This document shows, in pieces, positions 8,868-17,967 of a stretch of DNA of 64,000 bases. The stretch comes from Fodinicurvata fenggangensis DSM 21160 (GTDB lineage Bacteria; Pseudomonadota; Alphaproteobacteria; Kiloniellales; DSM-21159), in NCBI RefSeq assembly GCF_000686045.1, contig NZ_JMLV01000001.1, positions 496,001 to 560,000 of the forward strand, in the 5' to 3' direction. The notes beneath the pieces were generated by a model that was given only the letters and a program-made list of their open reading frames with translations, had not been told where the DNA came from and did no database searches. Within the stretch, counting starts at the first letter, position 1; the number at the start of each line of letters is the position of its first letter. Made by a program: the position numbers and the translations under genes.

Positions 8868-10343
8868 ATGATGACCGAGAAAGCAGGCCCCTTCCCACTC
8901 CAGCCGGTCATTCTGTCCGGAGGTTCCGGCACCCGGCTCTGGCCGTTGTCTCGGGAATCTCATCCCAAGCAGCTCCTCCCACTACAGCATGAAAGCTTGA
9001 GCCTGCTGCAGCAGACCGCAGGACGCGTATCGGCGAGCGAACTGTTCCTGCCGCCGCTTCTGGTCGCCAGTCACGACCATCGCTTCCTGGTCGCCGAGCA
9101 GCTGCGTTCCTGCGGCATCGTGCCGGACAGCATCCTCCTGGAACCCATGGGGCGCAACACGGCTCCTGCCATAGCCGTGGCAGCGCTGCACTGCCATCGC
9201 CAGGATCCGGCCAGGATCCTGGTCATCCTGCCTGCCGATCATCGAATCGACGATGAAGAGGAATTTCAGCGCGCGGTTCAGGTGGCCGCGACCTCTGCTG
9301 CGGCCGGCAGTCTTGTCACACTGGGCATCACACCCGACCATCCGGAACCGGGCTATGGCTACATGAAGATGGGGCCTACCGATGAAACTGTCGCAGGCGT
9401 CTGGCACCTGGCCGGCTTTACCGAGAAACCCAGCCTCGCAGTTGCCGAATCCTACCTGGAGGCCGGGAACTATCTGTGGAACAGCGGCCTCTTCATTGCC
9501 CGTGCCGATACCCTGTTGCGTGAACTTGCACACTACGCACCAGAGGTGCTCGAAGCCTGCCGCCTGAGCCTGGAGGGCGCTGAACGCGATCTCGACTTCC
9601 TGCGGGTCGGGGAAGAGGCTTTCCAGCGCGCGCCCGCCATTTCCTTTGATTACGCGATCATGGAGCACACCACACAGGGGCGCGTCGTTCCCTGCGATCC
9701 AGGATGGAGTGATCTGGGAAGCTGGCAGGCCCTCTGGAAGGAAGGGTCCAGGGACAGTGCAGGAAATACGATCCGAGGACGGGTTGTAGCTGATGGAGTC
9801 AGGAACAGCCTGCTCCACAGTGATGACAGCAGATTGCTCGCCGCCGTCGACCTTGAAGACATGCTCGTCGTCACCACAGCCGACAGTGTCCTTGTGGCCC
9901 CATTTCAGGCAGGCGGGAAGATCGGACAACTGGTTGAGACCATAAAGCTGCAGGGGCATCCCGAAGCCACGGAATACCCCCTGTGTCACCGCCCTTGGGG
10001 CAGCTATGAAACCCTGGCAGAGGGCGGTGGCTTCAAGGTCAAGCGAATCATCGTGAAGCCTGGCGGCACCCTGTCGTTACAATACCATCAGCACAGAACC
10101 GAGCATTGGGTCGTGGTCAGTGGCGAAGCCAGCATCCTGAAGGCGGACAGCCAGCACGTCCTTCAGGAAAACCAGTCCCTCTATATTCCGGCTGGCACGC
10201 CTCACCGCCTGTCAAATATAAGCGATGCTCCCCTGACCCTGATCGAGGTCCAGTGCGGCGCCTATTTGGGTGAGGACGATATCGTCAGGCTGGATGACAT
10301 TTACGGTCGCAAGGTCCCGGAAGCACCATCGCGAAATTCCTGA
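8868..10343 (+). CDS. Mannose-1-phosphate guanylyltransferase / mannose-6-phosphate isomerase
   Basis: This is a bifunctional enzyme of the AlgA/ManC/CpsB type, which makes GDP-mannose for polysaccharide or lipopolysaccharide. The nucleotidyltransferase domain starts PVILSGGSGTRLWPLSR, contains PADHRI, GYGYMK and GFTEKP, and ends near residue 350. The C-terminal cupin domain (RPWGSYETL, LQYHQHRTEHWVV, IPAGTPHRL) is the isomerase. At about 490 residues it has the normal length. The start is uncertain: a TTG at 8856 and ATGs at 8868 and 8871 are in frame, and the AGGAGA at 8848-8853 is poorly spaced for each. No other polysaccharide gene is near. It follows hrpB closely. Confidence 0.9.
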   Translation: MMTEKAGPFPLQPVILSGGSGTRLWPLSRESHPKQLLPLQHESLSLLQQTAGRVSASELFLPPLLVASHDHRFLVAEQLRSCGIVPDSILLEPMGRNTAPAIAVAALHCHRQDPARILVILPADHRIDDEEEFQRAVQVAATSAAAGSLVTLGITPDHPEPGYGYMKMGPTDETVAGVWHLAGFTEKPSLAVAESYLEAGNYLWNSGLFIARADTLLRELAHYAPEVLEACRLSLEGAERDLDFLRVGEEAFQRAPAISFDYAIMEHTTQGRVVPCDPGWSDLGSWQALWKEGSRDSAGNTIRGRVVADGVRNSLLHSDDSRLLAAVDLEDMLVVTTADSVLVAPFQAGGKIGQLVETIKLQGHPEATEYPLCHRPWGSYETLAEGGGFKVKRIIVKPGGTLSLQYHQHRTEHWVVVSGEASILKADSQHVLQENQSLYIPAGTPHRLSNISDAPLTLIEVQCGAYLGEDDIVRLDDIYGRKVPEAPSRNS

Positions 10344-10434
10344 GCATGAAAGAAATTACGGCCTTGTTTTCCTCGCACCCGAGTGGCATTTTCCCCGCCA
10401 CATCGAACGGCATAATCGCCGTTCACAAGGAAAT

Positions 10435-10509
10435 GCCGCCGTAGCTCAGGGGTAGAGCACACCCTTGGTAAGGGTGAGGTCGAGTGTTCAAATCACTCCG
10501 GCGGCACCA
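10435..10509 (+). tRNA. tRNA-Thr (GGT)
   Basis: A full cloverleaf is visible: a 7-bp acceptor stem (GCCGCCG with CGGCGGC), a short D arm, the anticodon stem CACCC/GGGTG around loop TTGGTAA (anticodon GGT), a T arm with loop TTCAAAT, and an encoded CCA end. Confidence 0.96.
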
Positions 10510-10530
10510 TTTTCCAGCAGAATCAGCACA

Positions 10531-10566
10531 AAAAAGGCAGCCCTTATGGACTGCCTTTTCGTTTTT
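10531..10566. terminator. Intrinsic terminator after tRNA-Thr
   Basis: A 9-bp perfect stem (AAAAGGCAG and CTGCCTTTT, loop CCCTTATGGA) is followed by CGTTTTT. The stem is flanked by A and T runs on both sides, so it can also stop the converging hspQ transcript. Confidence 0.8.
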
Positions 10567-10582
10567 ACACGCTTTTAACACG

Positions 10583-10912
10583 TCAGTGTGTCGGATGGCT
10601 TTTGGGGCGGTAACGCCCTTCCTCCATCTCGGTAAAGAATTCGCCTACCTCGGGGTGCGAGACTGGGCGACCGCTTCCATCGTGCTCCAGGTTCTGTTCC
10701 GAGACATAGGCTGTGTAGGTCGTCTCGTCGTTCTCCGCCAGGAGGTGATAGAAGGGCTGGTCCTTTGAGGGGCGCACCTCCTCGGGTATTGAAAGCCACC
10801 ACTCTTCCGTATTCGAGAATATGGGATCAACATCGAAGATGACCCCGCGGAAGTGATAATGGCGATGCTTGACGATATCGCCGATCGAGAATTTTGCGGT
10901 CCGTATTGTCAT
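10583..10912 (-). CDS. hspQ: Heat shock protein HspQ
   Basis: This is a small protein of the HspQ/YccV family (hemimethylated-DNA-binding fold), 109 residues, full length for the alphaproteobacterial type. The family signature is clear: AKFSIGDIVKHRHYHFRGVIFDVDP at the start (given here in parts: AKFSIGDIVKHR, then FRGVIFDVDP), PFYHLLAEN in the middle and YVSEQNL later. In enterobacteria HspQ is a specificity enhancer of Lon and is heat inducible; here lon lies 3 kb away in the same direction. The conserved N-terminus fixes the start at 10912, which has no Shine-Dalgarno sequence and lies right behind a promoter-like element, so the mRNA may be leaderless. Confidence 0.93.
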   Translation of the reverse strand: MTIRTAKFSIGDIVKHRHYHFRGVIFDVDPIFSNTEEWWLSIPEEVRPSKDQPFYHLLAENDETTYTAYVSEQNLEHDGSGRPVSHPEVGEFFTEMEEGRYRPKSHPTH

Positions 10913-10920
10913 GAAAAACC

Positions 10921-10949
10921 CAATAACGCGCCTGAGCCGGATTGTTCAA
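10921..10949 (-). promoter_or_regulatory. Promoter candidate of hspQ, implying a leaderless transcript
   Basis: On the minus strand TTGAAC (10944-10949) and TTATTG (10921-10926) are separated by 17 bp. The -10 end is only 8 bp before the hspQ ATG, so transcription would start at or within a few bases of the start codon. Confidence 0.4.
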
Positions 10950-10987
10950 CGCCAAAGCTGCGCCGCACACCCGGAATCGCGCTCAAC

Positions 10988-11428
10988 TCACTCATCACGA
11001 ATCGCAAATATTTCCCATTCCCCGATGGAGCGAACGGCCAGCATGTACTCTCCGGGATCCAGGGTTTCGGAACGGCCTTCGCCTCGGCCGATCTGGTTGC
11101 CGACAATACCGATCAGCTCACCCGTAAAGTCCCGCAGCTCGATGGTCATGATGCTGCCCTCGCTGGTCCAGCGAAGGTGCCATTCCTCTTCGGCGGAGAA
11201 GACCTTGCTGTCGAAATCATCCTCACCGGCGATGTTCAGGATGGTTTCATCGTCCGTAGCCACAATATTGCCGGACTCTGCCTCGCCTTCCACGATCTTG
11301 TCATAGCACTGCAAGCGCTCGGTCGCGTCTTCGATCATGCGGCAAGCTGTCAGTTTGCTTTCGAGTTCTTCCGCCAGAAGCGTCCCCGGCACCAACATGA
11401 GGCCGAGGATCAGAGTAAGATATTTCAT
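10988..11428 (-). CDS. Small exported protein of unknown function with a C-x11-CYDK motif
   Basis: I cannot name this gene. The protein has 146 residues. A Sec signal peptide (MKYLTLILGLMLVPGTLLA) is followed by a short helix with two cysteines, TACRMIEDATERLQCYDKIV (Cys29 and Cys41), a motif that begins many proteobacterial periplasmic proteins and probably forms a disulfide. The remaining 95 residues are acidic and look like beta strands (WHLRWTSEGSIMTIELRDFTG), similar in layout to small type VI accessory proteins, but too weak to name. The ATG at 11428 is preceded by GGCAGG; a longer frame up to 11497 would put charged residues before the signal peptide and is rejected. It lies upstream of hspQ on the same strand with a 75-bp gap. 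Confidence 0.65.
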   Translation of the reverse strand: MKYLTLILGLMLVPGTLLAEELESKLTACRMIEDATERLQCYDKIVEGEAESGNIVATDDETILNIAGEDDFDSKVFSAEEEWHLRWTSEGSIMTIELRDFTGELIGIVGNQIGRGEGRSETLDPGEYMLAVRSIGEWEIFAIRDE

Positions 11429-11573
11429 TAGACCTGCCAGTCGTTCATTGTCTGCCTGAAGGATATATAACCTTACAGCGGTTAGATTAACCCCCAATTT
11501 ACGAATTCCGGAAAAGGGTCTGCCGATATAGAGAAAAAATCAAAGGTTTTCCCTCCATACAGCATTCCTTTGC

Positions 11574-11602
11574 TTGACGTTCGGGAGGGCATTTTCTATA
11601 GG
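11574..11602 (+). promoter_or_regulatory. Promoter of tRNA-Met
   Basis: TTGACG (11574-11579), a 17-bp spacer and TATAGG (11597-11602) form a near-consensus housekeeping promoter. The expected start site is about 6 bases before the tRNA 5' end. Confidence 0.75.
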
Positions 11603-11614
11603 GAGTCTCCCTTC

Positions 11615-11691
11615 GGCGGGGTAGCTCAGTTGGTTAGAGCAGTGGAATCATAATCCACGTGTCGGGGGTTCAAGTCCCTCCCCCGCTACCA
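11615..11691 (+). tRNA. tRNA with CAT anticodon, most likely elongator tRNA-Met
   Basis: A complete cloverleaf: GGCGGGG acceptor strand paired with CCCCGCT (first pair G-U), D loop with AGTTGGTT, anticodon stem GTGGA/TCCAC around ATCATAA (anticodon CAT), T loop TTCAAGT and encoded CCA. The sequence resembles alphaproteobacterial elongator tRNA-Met. A tRNA-Ile2 with lysidine-modified CAT cannot be fully excluded by eye; initiator tRNA is unlikely because the three G-C pairs of its anticodon stem are missing. Confidence 0.93.
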
Positions 11692-11695
11692 ATCT

Positions 11696-11733
11696 AGAGG
11701 CTGTCGGATCAAGCATCCGGCAGCCTCTTTGCC
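11696..11733 (+). terminator. Intrinsic terminator after tRNA-Met
   Basis: A 13-bp stem with one G-U pair (GAGGCTGTCGGAT with ATCCGGCAGCCTC, loop CAAGC) is followed by TTTG. It lies 5 bp after the tRNA CCA end. Confidence 0.75.
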
Positions 11734-11745
11734 TTCCAGGCCCCT

Positions 11746-12624
11746 TCAATTGGTCAAGGCCCAAAGCAGGGCCGGCAAGAAGACAAAACTCATGACGGTC
11801 GAAAAAACGACCATGCCGGCCACATCGGCAGCGCTGCGCCCAAAGCGCTCGGCAAAAAGATAACTGTAAACAGCCACAGGCATCGAAGACTGAAGCACCA
11901 GAACGTTCCGTTCCAGCTCCGGCAAACCCAACAGGTGACTGACCAGCAAGCCCGCTGCAAGCCCGCCCCCCATGCGCAGAACCGAAAGGGATAGGCCGCG
12001 CTTCACGCCCTGCAAGGGCAGGCGCGACAAGGACACGCCGAGTGTGAGCAGCATCAAGGGTATGGTCATTCCGCCCAACAGATCGACGGTATTCGAAACC
12101 CATACGGGCAGCTGCAGATCCCAGACAATCAGGGCCAATCCGACAGCAACCGCATAGATGACCGGCAAGCGAAGCAGCTCGCGCCAGGCCAGGCTGCCCC
12201 GCGCCACCGTCAAACCGAGCGTGAAATGCCCAATCACGTTGACCGTGAAATAGACGATCGCCAGGGCCAGTCCGGCCTCTCCAAAGGCAAAGAGTATGAA
12301 AGGCAGGCCAAGATTTCCCGTATTGGGGAAGATCAGCGCGGGCAGGTAGTCCCGCAGGTCCAGGCGCGCCAGCTTGAGGATAACGGCCGCCCCGAATGCC
12401 ACCAAAAGGGTCACCAGGACGGTGGCCAGGGCGATCTCGCCAAAAGCCTCGGGGTCCGGGCGAGTCTGATCGAAGGTTCGGATCAACAGGCACGGCGTTC
12501 CGATATACATAACGAGCGCCGTGATCTGCGAGTTCTCGAAAGGCCAATCCTTGCGCCCCCAGACATAGCCGAGGGCGACGCAAACAAGGATGGGAGCAAT
12601 GACGGAGATCAGCGGTGCCAGCAT
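11746..12624 (-). CDS. AEC family transporter (auxin efflux carrier fold)
   Basis: This is an integral membrane carrier of 292 residues with about ten hydrophobic segments, in the AEC family that includes malonate and other organic-acid carriers. Family hallmarks are the N-terminal PILVCVALGYVWGRK segment, the broken helix FPNTGNLGLPF near residue 100, and a repeated half in the C-terminus (MPVAVYSYLFAERF then VVFSTVMSFVFLPALL). The substrate cannot be inferred from the sequence or from the neighbours, which are tRNA-Met (convergent) and a divergent flavin reductase. It stands alone. Confidence 0.85.
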   Translation of the reverse strand: MLAPLISVIAPILVCVALGYVWGRKDWPFENSQITALVMYIGTPCLLIRTFDQTRPDPEAFGEIALATVLVTLLVAFGAAVILKLARLDLRDYLPALIFPNTGNLGLPFILFAFGEAGLALAIVYFTVNVIGHFTLGLTVARGSLAWRELLRLPVIYAVAVGLALIVWDLQLPVWVSNTVDLLGGMTIPLMLLTLGVSLSRLPLQGVKRGLSLSVLRMGGGLAAGLLVSHLLGLPELERNVLVLQSSMPVAVYSYLFAERFGRSAADVAGMVVFSTVMSFVFLPALLWALTN

Positions 12625-12796
12625 GAAGATGGAACAATCGTGAAAAGTCTGGGACGAACGGTGGGTCTGTTAGCTTGCCAATCGCAAAGAGACAACGCCC
12701 GCGTTCGCCTTTTCCCGGATGGCTGCTATGCTTGCCTTGGAGTCACAGCGTCCCCAAGGCGGATGCTTCTGGTATTTCTGACAGACAGGATGGTTC

Positions 12797-13414
12797 ATGT
12801 TCTACAAGGCAGGCCAACACAAGGAAGCCGGTTTTTCTCACGATCCCTTCAAGGCGCTGGTCGCACCCCGCCCGATCGGCTGGATTTCAACGCTCAACAG
12901 CTCTGGCGGCGTCAACCTGGCTCCCTACAGCTTCTTCAATGCCGTTGCCTCATCTCCCCCCATCGTCTTCTTCGCCCCAAACGGCAAGCCCCGGCAAGGC
13001 GGCGTTAAGGACAGCCAGGCGAATGCGGAGCGAACCGGGGAGTTCGTGGTGAATCTGGCCACCTGGGACTTGAGAGAGGAGATGAATCAGACGTCCGCCG
13101 CCCTGCCCTCGAGCGAAGCGGAACCCGAGCATGCCGGCCTGGAAATGTCTCCCAGCAACCTTGTCGAGCCGCCGCGTGTCAAACGCTCTCCGGTCAGTCT
13201 GGAATGCCGCTATCTGCAAACCCTGGAACTACCGTCCGGTTCGGAAGTGACAGACAACTTTGTTGTCTTCGGCGAAGTGGTCGGACTTCATATCGCCGAT
13301 GATCTGGTCGACTCCAAGGGTATGGTCGATATCACGAAGGCAAAGCCGATCGCCCGACTCGGCTACATGGACTATGCCGTGATCGAGGCCGTCTTCAGCA
13401 TGCAACGGCCCTGA
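12797..13414 (+). CDS. Flavin reductase family protein (flavoredoxin-like)
   Basis: This is an FMN-binding protein of the flavin_reduct split-barrel family, 205 residues. The N-terminal signature is present: FKALVAPRPIGWISTLNSSG, then NLAPYSFFNAVASSPPIVFF, where the backbone binds FMN. Members reduce flavins or act as flavoredoxins, or as the reductase half of two-component monooxygenases; no oxygenase partner is nearby. It is divergent from the AEC transporter (172-bp gap) and is followed by tRNA-Val on the other strand. The exact electron partner is unknown. Confidence 0.85.
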   Translation: MFYKAGQHKEAGFSHDPFKALVAPRPIGWISTLNSSGGVNLAPYSFFNAVASSPPIVFFAPNGKPRQGGVKDSQANAERTGEFVVNLATWDLREEMNQTSAALPSSEAEPEHAGLEMSPSNLVEPPRVKRSPVSLECRYLQTLELPSGSEVTDNFVVFGEVVGLHIADDLVDSKGMVDITKAKPIARLGYMDYAVIEAVFSMQRP

Positions 13415-13445
13415 GGCCGCTTCCAAGTCCGATAGAGGACTGGAA

Positions 13446-13521
13446 TGGTGGGCGGTGACGGACTCGAACCGCCGGCATCCACGGTGTAAACGTGGCGCTC
13501 TACCAACTGAGCTAACCGCCC
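13446..13521 (-). tRNA. tRNA-Val (TAC)
   Basis: Minus-strand cloverleaf: acceptor GGGCGGT with ACCGCCC, D arm with AGCTCAGTTGGTAGAGC, anticodon stem CCACG/CGTGG around TTTACAC (anticodon TAC), T loop TTCGAGT, and encoded CCA. Confidence 0.96.
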
Positions 13522-13590
13522 TTCCCTGGGGCCTCGAAGACCTGCAGGCCAGGATGGGCCTTTTTCGCGCTTCGAAACCGATTTCTCAAG

Positions 13591-13637
13591 AAAAAAACCG
13601 GTTATTCAGGCGGAAGCCCAGAATAACCGGTTTTTTG
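13591..13637. terminator. Strong bidirectional intrinsic terminator of hupB
   Basis: A 15-bp perfect stem (AAAAACCGGTTATTC with GAATAACCGGTTTTT) has a 14-nt loop and A/T runs at both edges. It lies 20 bp after the hupB stop and also insulates the downstream tRNA-Val. Confidence 0.88.
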
Positions 13638-13657
13638 TAATCACTGATACGGCTGTA

Positions 13658-13930
13658 TCAGTTAACAGCGTCTTTCAGACCCTTGCCAGCCTTGAACTTC
13701 GGCTGCTTGGACGCGGCGATCTTGATCTTCTCGCCGGTGCGTGGGTTGCGTCCTTCAGATGCTGCACGGTGTGCCACCATGAAGGTTCCGAAACCGACCA
13801 AGCGAATTTCGTCCCCCTTCTTGAGAGCAGCCGTAATGGAATCGAATACGGCATCGATAGCCTTGGCACTGTCGGCTTTCGACAGCCCCGTGTTGTCGGC
13901 TACAGAAGCCACGAGATCGTTTTTGTTCAC
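13658..13930 (-). CDS. hupB: DNA-binding protein HU
   Basis: This 90-residue histone-like protein bends and compacts DNA as a dimer. The whole length matches [22 protein letters not shown] at the start, [21 protein letters not shown] for the beta arms with the DNA-intercalating RNPRTG, and a lysine-rich end. It is the last member of the cluster tig-clpP-clpX-lon-hupB, an order that is widely conserved in proteobacteria. It has its own promoter and a strong terminator, so it is probably a separate high-level transcript. Confidence 0.96.
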   Translation of the reverse strand: MNKNDLVASVADNTGLSKADSAKAIDAVFDSITAALKKGDEIRLVGFGTFMVAHRAASEGRNPRTGEKIKIAASKQPKFKAGKGLKDAVN

Positions 13931-13989
13931 TTAACCCCCCTTCGGTGATCTGTGAAGTCCTAAGGAAATGTCGCTTAGGTAGTCCGGCA

Positions 13990-14018
13990 CTCTAAACAGC
14001 GCCAATACGTCACGTCAA
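13990..14018 (-). promoter_or_regulatory. Promoter candidate of hupB
   Basis: On the minus strand TTGACG (14013-14018), a 17-bp spacer and TTAGAG (13990-13995) lie 60 bp before the hupB ATG. Confidence 0.6.
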
Positions 14019-14052
14019 TGTGGAAAGCCGCAGTTACCGCCGCTTTTGGCCC

Positions 14053-14090
14053 TAAAAATAGGGGCGCGCCCCTTTCGGAACGCGCCCCTT
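14053..14090 (-). terminator. Intrinsic terminator of lon
   Basis: Read on the minus strand, an 8-bp GC-only stem (GGGGCGCG with CGCGCCCC, 12-nt loop) is followed by TATTTTTAG. It lies about 60 bp after the lon stop and before the hupB promoter. Confidence 0.75.
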
Positions 14091-14150
14091 GTCTGAAGAT
14101 TCTAAAGGACGTGATGCATTTTATCCAAGTTTGCATCACAATCTGCGATT

Positions 14151-16559
14151 TCAATGGGTCAGCTGGTCGCCGATACCTTCTTCCGTAGCCTTGTGGGCAA
14201 CCGGATCCACCTCATCACTCTCGGACCACTCGATCGGTGTCAGTTTGCCCGTGAGTGCATGTTCGAGGATGTCATCCACGGTCCTGCAGGAAATGATGGT
14301 CAGGTCCTCCTTCACGTTCTCGGGAACGTCAGCCAGGTCCTTCTCGTTTTCCTGCGGGATCAGCACCGTCTTGATGTTGCCGCGCAGGGCCGCCAGGAGC
14401 TTCTCCTTGAGTCCACCAATCGGCAACACACGACCACGCAGTGTCACCTCACCCGTCATGGCCACGTCATGGCGCACCGGCACCCCGGAAAGCATGGAGA
14501 CAATAGCCGTCACCATGGCCACACCGGCAGAAGGACCATCCTTCGGAGTCGCACCTTCCGGCACGTGAACGTGAATGTCCTTCTTCTCGAAGATCGTGGG
14601 CTTGATGCCGAATTCTGCGGCACGGCTCTTCACATAGGATTCCGCTGCCTGGATCGACTCCTTCATGACGTCGCCAAGCTTGCCGGTGGAAACGACCTTG
14701 CCCTTGCCACGCACCGTGACAGCCTCGATGGAGAGCAGCTCGCCGCCAACTTCCGTCCAGGCCAGGCCTGTGGCAACGCCTGTCTGATCCTCCTGATCAG
14801 CTTCTCCGTAGCGATAGCGCCGGACACCGGCATAATCGCCCAGGTTATCAGGCGTGACCTCAATGACCTTCTTGTCGGTCATCGCGACCTCCTTGACCGC
14901 CTTTCTCAGCAGTCCGGCCAGTTCGCGCTCAAGGTTCCGCACGCCTGCTTCGCGCGTGTAATAGCGGATCAGGTCACGCAGGGCATCGTCCGAGACGCTC
15001 CACTCGCCTTCCTTGATGCCATGGACCTCGAACTGCTTGGGCAAAAGGTGGCGCCTGGCAATCTCGACCTTCTCGTCCTCGGTATAACCGGGAATCCGGA
15101 TCACTTCCATGCGGTCCAGCAGCGGCTGCGGCATACGCAGCGTATTGGCCGTCGTCAGGAACATGACGTCGGACAGGTCGTAGTCGACCTCGAGGTAGTG
15201 GTCGTTGAAGGAATTGTTCTGTTCCGGATCCAGGACCTCAAGCAGGGCCGAGGAAGGATCGCCCCTCCAGTCAGCACCCAGCTTGTCGATCTCGTCCAGC
15301 AAGAACAGTGGATTTGAAGACTTCGCCTTCTTCATCCCCTGGATGATCTTGCCGGGCATGGAGCCTATGTAGGTGCGGCGGTGACCGCGGATTTCCGCCT
15401 CGTCACGCACCCCGCCCAGGCTCATGCGCACGAAATTGCGCCGAGTCGAGGTCGCCACCGACTTGCCGAGCGAGGTCTTGCCGACGCCCGGAGGACCGAC
15501 AAGGCAAAGGATCGGTCCCTTGACCTTCTTCATGCGCTGCTGCACGGCCAGGTATTCCAGGATGCGCTCCTTGACCTTTTCCAGGCCATAGTGATCACGG
15601 TCCAGGATCTCCTGCGCCCGATCGAGATCGATCTTGGCGCGGGTCGGCTTCTTCCAGGGGATCGAAACCATCCAGTCCAGATAGTTGCGCACCACCGTGG
15701 CTTCCGCGGACATGGGGCTCATGTTCTTGAGCTTCTTGAACTCCGCCTGGCACTTCTCGCGCGCTTCCTTGCTGAGCTTGGTCTTGCGGATCTTCTCCTC
15801 GAGTTCAGCCATTTCGTCACGGCCGTCCTCGCCTTCGCCAAGCTCTTTCTGAATGGCCTTCATCTGCTCATTCAGGTAGTACTCGCGCTGGGTCTTCTCC
15901 ATCTGCCGCTTCACGCGGTTGCGGATGCGCTTTTCCACCTGCAGGACACCGATCTCGCTTTCCATGAAAGCATAGACCTTTTCCAGGCGGTCACTGACCG
16001 TCGATGTCTCGAGTAGTTCCTGCTTGTCCGGGATCTTGAGGGACAGGTGCGAGGCGATGGTGTCCGCCAGCTTGCTGGGCTCCTCGATCTGGTTCACGGA
16101 CACAAGCACTTCCGGCGGGATCTTCTTGTTCAGCTTGATGTACTGCTCAAACTGACTGACCACCGTCCGGGACAGGGCCTCGGATTCCTTGTCCTTCTCG
16201 CCCTCTTCCTCGATGGGGTCTGCAACCGCCTCGAAGAAATCGGCATTTTCGGTGAAGTGCGAGATCTTGGCACGCTGGCCACCCTCGACGAGCACCTTGA
16301 CCGTCCCGTCGGGCAGCTTCAGCAGCTGCAGGACGGTGCCGACGGTTCCCGTGGCGTAGATATCCGAAGGTGTTGGGTCGTCCTGCGAGGCATTCTTCTG
16401 GGTGACAAGCAGAATCTGCTTGTCGTCCTTCATCACGTCCTCAAGGGCACGCACAGACTTCTCGCGCCCTACGAAGAGCGGCACGATCATGTGGGGGAAA
16501 ACAACGATGTCTCTCAGCGGCAGAACCGGGAAGACATTGCCTTTTGATAATTCGAGCAT
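14151..16559 (-). CDS. lon: ATP-dependent protease Lon
   Basis: This is the cytoplasmic AAA+ serine protease that removes damaged and regulatory proteins. It has 802 residues, normal for LonA. The N-terminal substrate-binding domain starts [16 protein letters not shown], Walker [10 protein letters not shown] is near residue 353, Walker [10 protein letters not shown] is about 65 residues further on, and the C-terminal S16 protease domain has the catalytic serine in KDGPSAG near residue 677. The start ATG at 16559 follows GAGG with good spacing. Its 142-bp upstream gap contains a heat-shock promoter candidate. It sits between clpX and hupB in the classical quality-control cluster. Confidence 0.97.
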   Translation of the reverse strand: MLELSKGNVFPVLPLRDIVVFPHMIVPLFVGREKSVRALEDVMKDDKQILLVTQKNASQDDPTPSDIYATGTVGTVLQLLKLPDGTVKVLVEGGQRAKISHFTENADFFEAVADPIEEEGEKDKESEALSRTVVSQFEQYIKLNKKIPPEVLVSVNQIEEPSKLADTIASHLSLKIPDKQELLETSTVSDRLEKVYAFMESEIGVLQVEKRIRNRVKRQMEKTQREYYLNEQMKAIQKELGEGEDGRDEMAELEEKIRKTKLSKEAREKCQAEFKKLKNMSPMSAEATVVRNYLDWMVSIPWKKPTRAKIDLDRAQEILDRDHYGLEKVKERILEYLAVQQRMKKVKGPILCLVGPPGVGKTSLGKSVATSTRRNFVRMSLGGVRDEAEIRGHRRTYIGSMPGKIIQGMKKAKSSNPLFLLDEIDKLGADWRGDPSSALLEVLDPEQNNSFNDHYLEVDYDLSDVMFLTTANTLRMPQPLLDRMEVIRIPGYTEDEKVEIARRHLLPKQFEVHGIKEGEWSVSDDALRDLIRYYTREAGVRNLERELAGLLRKAVKEVAMTDKKVIEVTPDNLGDYAGVRRYRYGEADQEDQTGVATGLAWTEVGGELLSIEAVTVRGKGKVVSTGKLGDVMKESIQAAESYVKSRAAEFGIKPTIFEKKDIHVHVPEGATPKDGPSAGVAMVTAIVSMLSGVPVRHDVAMTGEVTLRGRVLPIGGLKEKLLAALRGNIKTVLIPQENEKDLADVPENVKEDLTIISCRTVDDILEHALTGKLTPIEWSESDEVDPVAHKATEEGIGDQLTH

Positions 16560-16636
16560 CTTACCTCTTCAGCTCCGTGCTACCAGCCGCGGGCGGCCTG
16601 GTTTCACGGCCATGTTGGTGGTCTCACTTGGAACCA

Positions 16637-16665
16637 CAGATTGGCCGAAAACCGGTTAGTTCAAG
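16637..16665 (-). promoter_or_regulatory. Possible heat-shock (sigma-32) promoter of lon
   Basis: On the minus strand CTTGAA (16660-16665) and GGCCAATCT overlapping 16637-16642 are spaced as in sigma-32 promoters (-35 CTTGAA, -10 with CCATNT-like core). The -35 is inside a 14-bp palindrome TTCAAGGCCTTGAA. The -10 match is imperfect. Confidence 0.35.
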
Positions 16666-16701
16666 GCCTTGAAAAAACCGCCTTGAAAACAGGTCACCCT
16701 G

Positions 16702-17967
16702 CTATGCACTCGAGCCGACATCTTCGCGGCGATCCGCATAGATGTACAGCGGCTTGCCGCGTCCATCGACCACCTCGCGATTGATGACGATCTCTTCGAC
16801 ATCTTCAAGCCCAGGCAGGTCATACATGGGATCCAGAAGGATGCCCTCCATGATCGAGCGCAGACCACGTGCACCGGTCTTGCGCTTGATGGCCTTGTCC
16901 GCGATACCCTTCAGCGCATCTTCGGTGAACTGAAGACTGACATCCTCCATGTCGAAAAGGCGCTCATACTGCTTGACCAGGGCATTCTTCGGCTTGGTCA
17001 GGATCTCGATCAGGGCATCCTCGCTCAGGTCCTCAAGCGTTGCGACGACCGGCAGGCGTCCGACAAATTCAGGGATCAGACCGAATTTCAGCAGGTCTTC
17101 CGGTTCCACATCATGCAGAATGGCGCCCGTGGAGCGTTCCTCCGGAGCCTTGACGTCTGCGCCAAAGCCCATGGCCGATCCGCGCCCGCGCTCACTGATG
17201 ATCTTGTCCAGGCCTGCAAAGGCACCGCCCACAATAAAGAGTATGTTTGTGGTATCGACCTGGAGGAATTCCTGCTGCGGGTGCTTGCGGCCACCCTGCG
17301 GCGGCACCGAGGCAACGGTGCCTTCCATGATCTTCAGAAGGGCCTGCTGCACGCCCTCGCCCGAGACATCCCGGGTGATGGACGGATTGTCCGACTTGCG
17401 GCTGATCTTGTCGACTTCGTCAATATAGACGATGCCGCGCTGGGCCCGTTCTACATTGTAATCCGAAGCCTGCAGCAGCTTCAGGATGATGTTCTCGACA
17501 TCCTCGCCAACATAGCCGGCTTCGGTCAAGGTCGTGGCATCCGCCATGGTAAAGGGCACATCCAGGATGCGCGCCAGCGTCTGTGCCAGCAGTGTCTTGC
17601 CGCAACCGGTGGGGCCGATCAGCATGATGTTCGACTTTGTCAGTTCCACATCACCGCTTTTCTGGCCATGAGCCAGGCGCTTGTAGTGATTGTGGACCGC
17701 AACGGACAGAACCCGCTTCGCGTGATCCTGCCCAATCACATAGTCGTCGAGCACCGACGATATGTCCGTCGGAGTTGGGACCCCATCCCGGGACTTGACC
17801 AGCGTCGACTTGTGCTCTTCGCGGATAATGTCCATGCACAACTCGACGCATTCATCGCAGATGAACACGGTCGGTCCCGCAATGAGCTTGCGCACCTCAT
17901 GCTGGCTCTTCCCGCAGAAGGAGCAGTAGAGGGTATTCTTGGAATCTGTGCCGCTGGATTTACTCAT
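16702..17967 (-). CDS. clpX: ClpX, ATP-binding unfoldase of the ClpXP protease
   Basis: ClpX recognises, unfolds and feeds substrates to ClpP. The 421-residue protein begins with the zinc-binding domain ([14 protein letters not shown] and [10 protein letters not shown], four cysteines), followed by the AAA+ module with Walker A GPTGCGKT, the pore-loop GYVGEDVE, Walker [10 protein letters not shown], and the IGF-type loop for ClpP docking in the region [17 protein letters not shown]. All expected elements are present. It is 175 bp downstream of clpP on the same strand, long enough for its own promoter. Confidence 0.97.
   Translation of the reverse strand: MSKSSGTDSKNTLYCSFCGKSQHEVRKLIAGPTVFICDECVELCMDIIREEHKSTLVKSRDGVPTPTDISSVLDDYVIGQDHAKRVLSVAVHNHYKRLAHGQKSGDVELTKSNIMLIGPTGCGKTLLAQTLARILDVPFTMADATTLTEAGYVGEDVENIILKLLQASDYNVERAQRGIVYIDEVDKISRKSDNPSITRDVSGEGVQQALLKIMEGTVASVPPQGGRKHPQQEFLQVDTTNILFIVGGAFAGLDKIISERGRGSAMGFGADVKAPEERSTGAILHDVEPEDLLKFGLIPEFVGRLPVVATLEDLSEDALIEILTKPKNALVKQYERLFDMEDVSLQFTEDALKGIADKAIKRKTGARGLRSIMEGILLDPMYDLPGLEDVEEIVINREVVDGRGKPLYIYADRREDVGSSA

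Noticed and set aside
11648-12637. Open 329-codon frame shifted against the AEC transporter
   Set aside because: It includes tRNA-Met on one side and is low in hydrophobic residues; the transporter frame has the real membrane pattern.
14154-15317. Open 387-codon frame opposite lon
   Set aside because: Mirror frame of the conserved Lon protease; no recognisable domain or start signal.
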